From contig JAABST010000029.1 of the NCBI GenBank assembly GCA_011390275.1, positions 1-42,302 of the forward strand: a stretch of 42,302 bases of DNA, read 5' to 3'. The notes under the pieces are model-generated. The model was not told the DNA's origin. It ran no database searches and saw only the letters and a program-made list of their open reading frames with translations. Origin of the DNA: Geitlerinema sp. S16 (GTDB lineage Bacteria > Cyanobacteriota > Cyanobacteriia > Cyanobacteriales > Geitlerinemataceae). Below are positions 1-7,138 of the stretch, piece after piece. Position 1 is the first letter of the stretch. Every line of letters begins with the position of its first letter. Made by a program: the position numbers and the translations under genes.

Positions 1-339
1 CTCGGGGGATGGTTCAGGCGCGAAATGAAAGCTCGAATGCTGTCCGTTGGGATAGAGAAAAGTGCAGACCACCGATGTCACCGGGTTGTAGCGTACCAGC
101 ATGTCCTGTAAGCCAGATTCGCGCCAATCGGACAGCATATTTTCGATTTTGCTGAGGGGTTTATAGCGAATTTGCCAGGTGGCGAGTTCGGGTGTGTCGT
201 TGGTGTTTTGGCGCAATAGGACGACGGTTCCCTTTTCGCCGGATTGAATGAAGCCACGATACGCGGCGAGGGCGATCGCCTCGGCATTGGACTCGATCGC
301 TCCGACCTGTTCCTGTGCGGACTCAAATTTTTCGCTCAT
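1..339 (-). CDS. Hypothetical protein, 3' end beyond window
   Basis: The minus strand is open from an ATG at 339 to the window edge, giving 113 codons with no stop, so the C-terminus is missing. The protein begins MSEKFESAQEQVGAIESNAE and continues as a soluble, mixed-composition sequence with no signal peptide or membrane segment. The middle (FIQSGEKGTVVLLRQN) looks like beta-strand-rich core. I do not recognise the family. The reading frame runs across HIP1-like GCGATCGC codons (EAIALAA), as normal genes here do, and is longer than the competing frames on the other strand. It lies about 180 bp downstream of the flavoprotein gene on the same strand, so the two may be co-transcribed. Function is unknown. 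Confidence 0.6.
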   Translation of the reverse strand, partial: MSEKFESAQEQVGAIESNAEAIALAAYRGFIQSGEKGTVVLLRQNTNDTPELATWQIRYKPLSKIENMLSDWRESGLQDMLVRYNPVTSVVCTFLYPNGQHSSFHFAPEPSPE

Positions 340-523
340 ACCCCTAATTCGTCTGGCGCTCCTAATTCGCTCATGATGGCCGCTCGGGCGCATCGAATGG
401 CTGTACTGCGTTTGTACCTTAGCGAATTCTGGGGATCGAGGTCTACGGGAAGCGAAATTAGATGCAATTAGACGCAATTAGACCTGACCCGCGCGGAAGA
501 TTTGCGACAGGGGAACGATAGAA

Positions 524-1780
524 CTACAGAGCCAGCAGGTTTGCCATCGCTTGCCCTGCGATCGCGCCCGTCGTCCAGGCATTTTGAAAGTTAAAGCCGC
601 CGGTGACGCCATCCACATCGAGGATTTCCCCGGCGAGAAATAAGCCGGGACAGACGCGACTTTCCATCGTGGTGAAGTTCACATCTTTGAGCCGGACGCC
701 GCCGCAGGTGACGAATTCGTCTTTAAATTGACCTTTGCCAGTGACCTCAAAGTCGCACTGGGTAAGCAGTTCAACCAGGCGATTGACTTTCGGCTTGGGA
801 AGTTGCGCCCATTGGAGTTGGGGATCGAGGTCGGCGCGATCGAGCAGGTAGCCCCACAGCCGACGGGAGAAGCCGAAGGGGGAAAAACTGGCGATCGCTT
901 TGCGGGCGCTGTCCTGGCGTAGGTGTTGGAGGTGCGATCGCAGGTCGTCGTCGGTCGAGTTCGGTAGCCAGTTGACGCGGATCGGGGTACGGTAGCCGCG
1001 ATCGTGCAGGTATCGTGCTCCCCAGGCGGAGGTTTTGAGGACGGCGGGGCCGCTGAGTCCCCAATGGGCTATCAGGAGTGGCCCGGTTTGGCTGAGGTTT
1101 TGATTGGGTTTTGTGCCGGGAATGCGGACGATCGCCTCGGGGACGGAAATCCCGGCGAGGGCGTGGAGGGCGCGATCGTTGATCTGAAAGGTAAAGAGCG
1201 AGGGGACGGGATCGATGATTGTTTGGCCGAGTTTTTGCGCCCAGAGGTAGCCCTTACGGCTGCTGCCGGTGGCGAGGAGCAGGCGATCGACGCTGAGGCG
1301 ATCGTCGCGGGTCACAATTTCAAACGGTTCCGCCTGTACGGTTGCGGTGTTTCGATGGATTTCGCGTACCGGTGTGTGCGATCGCACTGTCACCCCAGCC
1401 TGTTTCGCCGATCGCATCAAACAGGCAACGATCGTCTCCGAATCATCCGTCGTCGGAAACATCCGCCCATCGGCTTCGACCTTCAGCGCGACGCCGCGAT
1501 CCTCAAACCACTTGACCGTATCGCGCGGCTGAAATCGCGTCAGCGCCCCGCGTAGAGCCTTGCCGCCGCGTGGATAGTAGCCGACCAACTGCGCCGGGTC
1601 AAAACAGTGGTGGGTGACGTTACAGCGTCCACCGCCGGATACGCGCACTTTTCCCAAGGGTTCCCGCGCGGCTTCAAATAGCGTCACCTGCGCCCGTGGA
1701 TTGGCTTCGGCACAGGCGATCGCGCCGAAAAATCCCGCCGCGCCACCACCGACAATCCCGATTCGTGGTTGATCGTTCAT
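524..1780 (-). CDS. BaiN/HI0933-like FAD-dependent oxidoreductase
   Basis: This is a 418-residue flavoprotein of the HI0933/BaiN family (aminoacetone oxidase-like, NAD(P)/FAD-dependent). A dinucleotide-binding motif GIVGGGAAG lies at residues 8-16, followed by the family signature SGGGRCNVT at 48-56. The C-terminal FAD-contacting segment GGVTGGFNFQNAWTTGA closes the Rossmann fold just before the end. Length is typical for the family. The start at 1780 (MNDQPRIGIVGG) puts the FAD motif at the usual distance from the N-terminus. An in-frame ATG at 1810 would add ten residues that do not look conserved. The physiological substrate of cyanobacterial members is not established. Neighbours give no pathway clue. 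Confidence 0.88.
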   Translation of the reverse strand: MNDQPRIGIVGGGAAGFFGAIACAEANPRAQVTLFEAAREPLGKVRVSGGGRCNVTHHCFDPAQLVGYYPRGGKALRGALTRFQPRDTVKWFEDRGVALKVEADGRMFPTTDDSETIVACLMRSAKQAGVTVRSHTPVREIHRNTATVQAEPFEIVTRDDRLSVDRLLLATGSSRKGYLWAQKLGQTIIDPVPSLFTFQINDRALHALAGISVPEAIVRIPGTKPNQNLSQTGPLLIAHWGLSGPAVLKTSAWGARYLHDRGYRTPIRVNWLPNSTDDDLRSHLQHLRQDSARKAIASFSPFGFSRRLWGYLLDRADLDPQLQWAQLPKPKVNRLVELLTQCDFEVTGKGQFKDEFVTCGGVRLKDVNFTTMESRVCPGLFLAGEILDVDGVTGGFNFQNAWTTGAIAGQAMANLLAL

Positions 1781-1861
1781 CGTTTCTCGCTTGCTGAGTC
1801 GGCGATCCATCTTAGCGGGTATCTGGATATCAGTTTTTCGACTGTAGGTTTGGCGATCGAT

Positions 1862-2467
1862 TCAGCCCCAAACCCGCGCCAGATTGAGCGTAAATCCGGT
1901 CAGTACGTCTTCGCCGGAGAGCGTCGCGGGATTGGACAAAACTTCGATGGTGCGATCGCTGCGGTAGATCTCCGCCGTGCGGTTTTTAGGGTCAAGCAAC
2001 CAGCCCAAGCGTGCGCCATTGGCTTGATAGTCTTGCATTTTGGTTTGCAGCGCCGTGCGGGAATCGGAGGACGATCGCAGTTCCACAACGAAATCGGGAC
2101 AGACTGCCGCAAACGTTCCTTTTTGCTCATCGGTCAGTGCTGCCCAGCGATCGGGACTGACCCAGGAGGCATCGGGCGAAAAAATAGCCCCGTTCGGCAG
2201 GGTGAATCCGGTGGAGGAATCGAATACTTTTCCGGGTTCCCCGGCGTTGCGCCACCACAGACCCAACTCGATCGCAATATTCATGTTGCGCTCGCCGGTT
2301 TCCCAGCCGGTGGGTGGGTTCACGGATAGTTCTCCTTGGGCGGTGCGTTCGAGGCGCAGTGTGCGATTACTGGCGGCGAGGGTGGCAAATTGGTCGGGGG
2401 TGACGTGAAGTTTGAGGCTGGTGGGGAGGTTGAGCGGTAGGGTTTGGATCGTGGGTGTTTCTGGCAT
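1862..2467 (-). CDS. Uma2 family (DUF820) putative restriction-endonuclease-fold protein
   Basis: The 201-residue protein has the layout of the Uma2/DUF820 family, which is greatly expanded in cyanobacteria and has a PD-(D/E)xK nuclease fold. The catalytic-type residues can be followed: SPDASWV (D99), CPDFVVEL (D125 and E129) and TKMQDY (K143), then the hydrophobic strand LGWLLDP typical of the family. No partner methylase or toxin/antitoxin gene is visible next to it. It is separated by about 80 bp from the flavoprotein gene downstream. Family assignment is good. Actual nuclease activity and biological role are unknown for nearly all members. Confidence 0.85.
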   Translation of the reverse strand: MPETPTIQTLPLNLPTSLKLHVTPDQFATLAASNRTLRLERTAQGELSVNPPTGWETGERNMNIAIELGLWWRNAGEPGKVFDSSTGFTLPNGAIFSPDASWVSPDRWAALTDEQKGTFAAVCPDFVVELRSSSDSRTALQTKMQDYQANGARLGWLLDPKNRTAEIYRSDRTIEVLSNPATLSGEDVLTGFTLNLARVWG

Positions 2468-2535
2468 CGATTTCGTGCCTCGATGGTTGGATTGATGGGG
2501 GGAGGCTCAGTACCGGGAAACACTGTAGGGAGGAG

Positions 2536-3096
2536 TCAATCAAAGGTTCCCATTTCCCACAGCTTCACGGTTCCGTCCGCTGAAGCCGAGACCACCTGAG
2601 TGCCATCCCCATTAAACTCCGCATTATTGACCAAATCCGAATGAGCCTCAAGGGAGTGGAGGAGTTCCCCACTGCTGACTTCTCACAGCTTCACGGTTCC
2701 GTCCACTGAAGCCGAGACTACCTGAGTGCCATCCCCATTAAACTCCGCATTATTGACCAAATCCGAATGAGCCTCCCATGTGTTGCGAAGACGGATATCT
2801 CGTAAAACCCCACCGAGACTTTCAATCGATCGCCCCGTCTGAGAGTCCTGGTCAGACGGGGTTGTCTGCTGCAACTCCTGAGCCGTTTGCGTTTTGTGCA
2901 AGCCGCCCTCTGACCAGACGTACATGCGCGACAGGCAGGTCTCGGCAATGTCCAGCTCGCGATCGCGGAAGAAGTAGCAGTTAGCGGAGTCGGTCGGCCC
3001 CTAGCCCGTGGCGATCGCGGGGGCTGCGAATAGCGAAGCGGCGACACCGACGAGCGAGGCGAGGGACAGCATGGGAAAAGGGGAGCGGATTCTCAT
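2536..3096 (-). pseudogene. Broken secreted protein with WD40-repeat tail, two in-frame stops
   Basis: One minus-strand frame from an ATG at 3096 to a TGA at 2536 (187 codons) reads as a protein apart from two nonsense codons. Residues 1-29 form a good signal peptide (MRIRSPFPMLSLASLVGVAA, then an Ala-rich cleavage region ending APAIA). A TAG follows at codon 32 (3001-3003). The frame then continues through NCYFFRDREL, a style seen in small secreted cyanobacterial proteins. The C-terminal part is WD40-like: EAHSDLVNNAEFNGDGTQVV and SASVDGTVKL, then a TGA at codon 138 (2683-2685), then the same unit again ending GTVKLWEMGTFD. The TGA stands where the second copy has TGG (Trp). The two repeat units lie exactly 126 bp (42 codons) apart. 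It is most likely a decaying gene; sequencing error is the alternative. Confidence 0.7.
2558..2775. repeat. Two near-identical 92-bp direct repeats, 126-bp period
   Basis: The segment 2558-2649 recurs almost exactly at 2684-2775. Only a few bases differ, for example CCGCTGAAG versus CCACTGAAG. The 126-bp period equals one WD40 unit of 42 codons, so this is a recent tandem duplication of one WD repeat inside the broken gene. Confidence 0.85.
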
Positions 3097-3114
3097 CTTG
3101 TGTTTTTGGAGGTA

Positions 3115-3257
3115 ATACGAAATCCGCTTGTGCATAATCTTAGATCGTCGCTCTAGGTAGACACCGCACTATTTGCTTCGCAAAGGCTACGCCAACGACT
3201 CCGCTCAGTGCTCATAGGTGTTTTTGTATTTTTCTCATACAGAACCGGATTTCGTAT
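3115..3257. mobile_element. MITE family A, copy 1
   Basis: A 143-bp element has terminal inverted repeats: ATACGAAATCCG at the left and CGGATTTCGTAT at the right. The inside contains a segment GACTCCGCTCAGTGCTCA that recurs in other elements of this window. A second copy, about 139 bp with slightly decayed ends, lies at 24728-24866. There is no coding capacity. It sits 18 bp upstream of the start codon of the broken WD40 gene, so it may have separated that gene from its promoter. Between 3258 and the kinase stop at 3454 I see no convincing gene. Confidence 0.85.
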
Positions 3258-3453
3258 AAATGGGCGGAGGCAGTTCACGGGCAGCTCCAATGAACATGCC
3301 GCACTTTCCGAATTTTCTCGTCGAGGCAGTGTTGATATGAAAATTGGCTCGGTACTGAGGGGGGGAGGATTCGATTTATCGTTATGAGAAAATCTTGCAG
3401 GAAATCAAGTTCTTTTCTCCTATTAATTTTTACAAATATATTAAATGATGAGA

Positions 3454-4866
3454 TCACGCCAAAAACTCCGTCAGGGCTTGGGTTAACCAATTTTGCTCCG
3501 CTGTATTCAGTAGAACCTGAAACGATCGAGATTTCGCCGACGAAACCAGGGTGTACTTCACCAGCTTGAGCGATGATTTTCCGGCTGGTAGCCGCACCAA
3601 ATCCACATCCAGACGAGTCAGGTCGGTGAAGTTGCAGTTAATGACAGAGTTGGAGCCGAAGACGCGGGGTTGACGCACCCGCAGGCGAGTGGCGTCAAGG
3701 TCGAGATGGGTGGGGATGCCGCGTATCGATCGCAACTGTTTTGTCAGCCATAAACCGAAGACGATCGGCAAACACAGCAAAACCGCACTTGCCGCCACTC
3801 CCATCAAGAAGCCCGCAATCACACCCTCATTCAACATTGCGCCCAAAATCAGCAGCCCGCCGCACATCACGCCCACGCCTAACAGGGCATTCCAGATCCA
3901 GCAAATGATACGGATCAGTTGCGATCGCCACGTCCAGCGCTCTGGAATCACCTCGATCGCCAGATAATTCTGGCTTTGATGTATATCCAGATGCGGCCCG
4001 ATCGGTTCGGTTGTGGCCAGTGTACTGACCGGGTTATGAAGGCTGAAATTGCGATCGGAATCGTCGATCGCCGCTTCAAAGGCTTGAACCGCGCTCGTAA
4101 ATCGATCTTCGACCAGCGGTTCCAGCATCGTTTCGAGCCACGTCGCAAACCGATCAGAAATGTTGACCTGCGATCGAAAATCCAGCTTCATCCGCAGATG
4201 CGGCAGTTGATCCGGCGCTTGACCGCACAGCAAAAACACCAGCGTCGCCCCCAGCGCGTACAAATCCGATGCCGGAACAACGCGCCCCTGAAACTGTTCC
4301 GGTGGCATATAGCCGATCGTCCCAACAAAGGTTGATCCCTTCGCGATCGTCTGGCGGTAGACATCCTGCACCGCACCGAAATCCACCAAAGCGATCGCTC
4401 CGTTCGGTTGGCGGATCAAATTTTCGGGTTTGATATCCCGATGAATCACCGGTGGCACACGCTCTTGCAGATAGGCCAGTACATCCAACACTTGCAGCGC
4501 GATGTCATACACCGTGGCTTCCTCCGGTCGCCAGCCCGTCGCGACCAGATCCGCCAGCGATCGTCCCTCCACCAAAGTTTGCACCAGATAAAAGCGGCGA
4601 TCGTCTGCCGTATCGAGATCAAAAAAGCTGAGGTATTGGGGAATCGATCGATGCTTCAGGGTCGCCAACACCGCCGCCTCGCGCTCGAACAGTTCCAGCA
4701 ATTTCCAGTCATCGATCTGGCGCAACGACAGCACTTTAATCGCGACATGCCGCCCCCCTTCGAGTTCTTCAGCGGCGTAGGTTGTCCCCGATCCGCCCTG
4801 ACCGATCGGATGCAGGATGCGATAGCGATCGCCGATCGTGTCACCGGGATTATGAATCGTCTTCAT
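3454..4866 (-). CDS. Membrane-anchored serine/threonine protein kinase
   Basis: This is a 470-residue Hanks-type kinase. The glycine loop IGQGGSGTTY is at 21-30, the ATP lysine AIKV at K44, the catalytic loop HRDIKPEN at 142-149 (D144) and DFG at 162-164, followed by an activation segment GTIGYMPPEQF. All catalytic residues are present, so it should be active. After the kinase domain (about 14-270) comes a linker, then two hydrophobic segments at about 325-380 (WNALLGVGVMCGGLLILGAM and a second Val/Leu-rich stretch). The tail of about 90 residues is probably cytoplasmic. This kinase-membrane-tail layout is common in cyanobacteria. Targets are unknown. The ATG at 4866 lies a few residues before the conserved core, and nothing else in the window is an obvious substrate. 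Confidence 0.92.
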   Translation of the reverse strand: MKTIHNPGDTIGDRYRILHPIGQGGSGTTYAAEELEGGRHVAIKVLSLRQIDDWKLLELFEREAAVLATLKHRSIPQYLSFFDLDTADDRRFYLVQTLVEGRSLADLVATGWRPEEATVYDIALQVLDVLAYLQERVPPVIHRDIKPENLIRQPNGAIALVDFGAVQDVYRQTIAKGSTFVGTIGYMPPEQFQGRVVPASDLYALGATLVFLLCGQAPDQLPHLRMKLDFRSQVNISDRFATWLETMLEPLVEDRFTSAVQAFEAAIDDSDRNFSLHNPVSTLATTEPIGPHLDIHQSQNYLAIEVIPERWTWRSQLIRIICWIWNALLGVGVMCGGLLILGAMLNEGVIAGFLMGVAASAVLLCLPIVFGLWLTKQLRSIRGIPTHLDLDATRLRVRQPRVFGSNSVINCNFTDLTRLDVDLVRLPAGKSSLKLVKYTLVSSAKSRSFQVLLNTAEQNWLTQALTEFLA

Positions 4867-5341
4867 GGGGCTAAATCAAGGTTAGAACAGTTACAACGGA
4901 CGCATGGCCATACGTCCCGATACAAACATCAGGGTTGAATCAATCCTGGATCAACTTTTGATGACTCAGATGACTCAAAGGTTAATTATTGATGATGAAT
5001 CAGGCGAATGTCTTGCTCGATTTCGCATGACCATGAAGTTGATAAGTTATCGCTAAAAGCTTTGTCTTGCCGATAGTTCTGCGACAACAAGCGGATTGAG
5101 TTTGCCTTGGCGTAATCAGCGATCGGCGCACGTCCAGACCCGAAATTTTCGTAAAGAAATGACCAAGGCATTTTCCGTTACCAAAAAACTGATTCAGAAT
5201 AGGATCGAGCGGTAACGCTCCTCGCAGGCGTCCGGTCTTCGACGTATGCTTGTACTAGATATACGAACGTATAACAGCGATCGAGACAAACCGCCCGCAA
5301 TCTCTCCAGATCTCGCAAGAACCTTAATTGACGGAAGACGT
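4867..5341. other. Intergenic region between divergent kinase and cupin genes
   Basis: This is a 475-bp spacer holding the two divergent promoters. I see no RNA gene or convincing ORF. The only clear structure is the palindrome at 5260-5273 listed separately. Confidence 0.5.
5260..5273. promoter_or_regulatory. Palindrome TATACGAACGTATA, possible operator
   Basis: A perfect 6-2-6 inverted repeat lies about 70 bp upstream of the preferred start of the cupin gene. Its position and form fit a dimeric repressor site, but no regulator is identified. Confidence 0.3.
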
Positions 5342-5764
5342 ATGAGCAGCCTCACTCAAGATTTCTCGACGGTTGACACCAACCACAGCCTTTCCTGCCC
5401 ACCCCAATCCGAGGTTGGTCTCTCAGACGATCGCCCTTGGGGTTCCTATACCGTGCTTGAAGTCGGTCCGAATTACAAAATCAAGCGTATCGAGGTTAAA
5501 CCAGGTCACCGCCTGAGCTTGCAAATGCACCACCACCGCAGCGAGCATTGGATCGTCGTTTCCGGTACAGCCAAAGTCACCTGCAATGATGACGAAAAAA
5601 TCATCTACACCAATCAATCGACCTACGTTCCCCAAGGAACCCGCCACCGCCTCGAAAATCCCGGCGTCATCCCTCTGATGCTGATCGAGGTGCAAAATGG
5701 CGAATATTTAGGCGAAGACGATATCGTTCGCTATCAAGACGACTATGCCCGCGCGGGTGACTAG
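5342..5764 (+). CDS. ManC/type II phosphomannose isomerase-like cupin protein
   Basis: The 140-residue protein matches the C-terminal cupin domain of bifunctional mannose-1-phosphate guanylyltransferase/mannose-6-phosphate isomerase. Motifs are RPWGSY at 31-36, the metal-binding cupin motif MHHHRSEHW at 62-70 (His and Glu ligands) and the second cupin motif PQGTRHRLENPG at 97-108. The nucleotidyltransferase half is absent, so this is a stand-alone isomerase-type domain, likely feeding mannose/GDP-mannose synthesis. I chose the start at 5342 because GGAAG lies six bases upstream and the extra 32 residues from an ATG at 5246 look non-conserved. An 8-bp stem hairpin at 5782-5805 (TTGAGATC/GATCTCAA) follows the stop codon. 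Confidence 0.85.
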   Translation: MSSLTQDFSTVDTNHSLSCPPQSEVGLSDDRPWGSYTVLEVGPNYKIKRIEVKPGHRLSLQMHHHRSEHWIVVSGTAKVTCNDDEKIIYTNQSTYVPQGTRHRLENPGVIPLMLIEVQNGEYLGEDDIVRYQDDYARAGD

Positions 5765-5990
5765 AACCCAGCATCAGAGATTTGAGATCTGGGATCTGAT
5801 CTCAATACAGCCTAAGGATTCTGTTTCTCGTTAGTTAGCCGATCGCACCCCAGATAAAACGATTAAGATTTGGAGCGGGAGAAGCGTAACCATCAGCGCC
5901 TCTTCCGCTTTCTGTTTCGTGGTATTGGCTACAAATCATCTCGCCCATCTGCCCCCTTGTGAACGTCGATCGCCCTCCGGTTCTAGCTCT

Positions 5991-6797
5991 ATGACCAGCA
6001 GTTTGATCAGTACCCTTACGAAAACCAGCCTCGGACGCTGGACTACTCGTGCGATCGCGGCCTTTTTTCTGGGCGGCCAGACCCTCATTCACCTCTTCTC
6101 CGGAAAAATTCACCGTCGCAACACCGTCGAGCAGATGCTCGCCGTTGGCCCTAGTTCCTTTGGGATTAACGTCCTGACCGCAGCCTTCGTCGGGATGGTG
6201 TTTACGATCCAAGTTGCGCGGGAATTTCTCAACTTTGGTGCAGAATCTGCCGTTGGCGGCGTGTTGGCGGTGGCGTTGGCTCGCGAGCTGTCGCCGGTGT
6301 TAACGGCGGTGGTGATCGCGGGACGAATCGGCGCAGCATTTGCCGCTGAGATTGGCACGATGGAGGTCAGCGAGCAAATCGACGCGCTGTATATCTTGCG
6401 GACTGACCCGATCGACTATCTGGTCGTACCGCGTGTCCTGGCCTGCTGCATCATGGTTCCATTGCTGACGCTGTTTTCCCTCGTGATTGGCTTGGCGGGC
6501 GGTTTACTGGTCGCGACCTCGCAATACGATATTTCTCAAACGGTATTTCTCAGTTCAACCCAAAACTTTTTGGGGGTTTGGGATTTGATTAATGCGATGA
6601 TCAAAGGGTCAATTTTTGGGGGATTGATCGCCATTATTGGCTGTAGTTGGGGGTTAACGACGACGGGCGGTGCGAAAGGCGTGGGGGAATCGACGACGAC
6701 GGCGGTAGTCACGTCGCTGATGGCGATCTTTATCTCGAATTTTTTCCTGTCCTGGATCATGTTTCAAGGTTTGGGCAACGCGGCGAAAGGTTTGTAG
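5991..6797 (+). CDS. MlaE family lipid ABC transporter permease
   Basis: This is a polytopic membrane protein of 268 residues from the preferred ATG at 5991. An upstream in-frame ATG at 5919 would give 292. It carries the MlaE/YrbE permease signature: GMVFTIQVAREFLNFGAE, then LARELSPVLTAVVIAGRIGA and AEIGTMEVSEQIDAL, where EQIDAL is the diagnostic coupling motif. Four to five hydrophobic segments follow. Such permeases work with an MlaF ATPase and an MlaD-like substrate-binding protein in phospholipid transport between membranes. In plants the homologue is TGD1. Neither partner gene is next to it here, which is usual in cyanobacteria where the components are scattered. Confidence 0.92.
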   Translation: MTSSLISTLTKTSLGRWTTRAIAAFFLGGQTLIHLFSGKIHRRNTVEQMLAVGPSSFGINVLTAAFVGMVFTIQVAREFLNFGAESAVGGVLAVALARELSPVLTAVVIAGRIGAAFAAEIGTMEVSEQIDALYILRTDPIDYLVVPRVLACCIMVPLLTLFSLVIGLAGGLLVATSQYDISQTVFLSSTQNFLGVWDLINAMIKGSIFGGLIAIIGCSWGLTTTGGAKGVGESTTTAVVTSLMAIFISNFFLSWIMFQGLGNAAKGL

Positions 6798-6809
6798 ATA
6801 TTAAGCTGC

Positions 6810-6872
6810 GGTGCGTTACGGTCTGTGTTCATTGATCGCACTGATCTGAATGCACCGTGACCGCAATACACC
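6810..6872. repeat. Short imperfect inverted repeat (63 bp)
   Basis: GGTGCGTTACGGTC at 6810-6823 is answered by GACCGCAATACACC at 6859-6872, an imperfect inversion. It looks like a decayed miniature element. No second copy is evident in the window. Confidence 0.4.
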
Positions 6873-6909
6873 CTACCGACTTCCTATTTGTGAATTCATT
6901 GCAGTTCAA

Positions 6910-7061
6910 TAGACCTCTTGCATGAATCGCCCTCATCCCCCAGCCCCTTCTCCCAAGCAGGGAGAAGGGGAGCCAAATCAAAAATATTGCCTTTCAAAGT
7001 CCCTCTCCCGCTCTGGGAGAGGGATTTAGGGAGAGGGAATGATATTCGTGCAAGAGGTCTA
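6910..7061. mobile_element. MITE family C, complete copy (152 bp)
   Basis: The ends are TAGACCTCTTGCATGAAT (6910-6927) and its near-perfect inverse at 7044-7061. Inside are two smaller hairpins, CTTCTCCC/GGGAGAAG and CCCTCTCCC/GGGAGAGGG. The first 76 bp recur at 42226-42302 at the window end. The element fills most of the 340-bp gap between the permease gene and priA. I see no gene in that gap. Confidence 0.85.
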
Positions 7062-7138
7062 ATCATTGTTCGCGGCTCCAACTTTGACCGATCGCGTCTG
7101 ACCCGAAAGCTTCTCCATCCTGCCCAATTCCCCTAACC

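Noticed and set aside
3275..3490. A 71-codon minus-strand frame beyond the kinase C-terminus
   Set aside because: It overlaps the end of the kinase gene, has no recognisable features, and the rest of the region is repeat-derived and AT-rich.
4986..5171. A 61-codon minus-strand frame in the kinase-cupin gap
   Set aside because: No ribosome site, no family resemblance, and the gap looks like a normal divergent promoter region.
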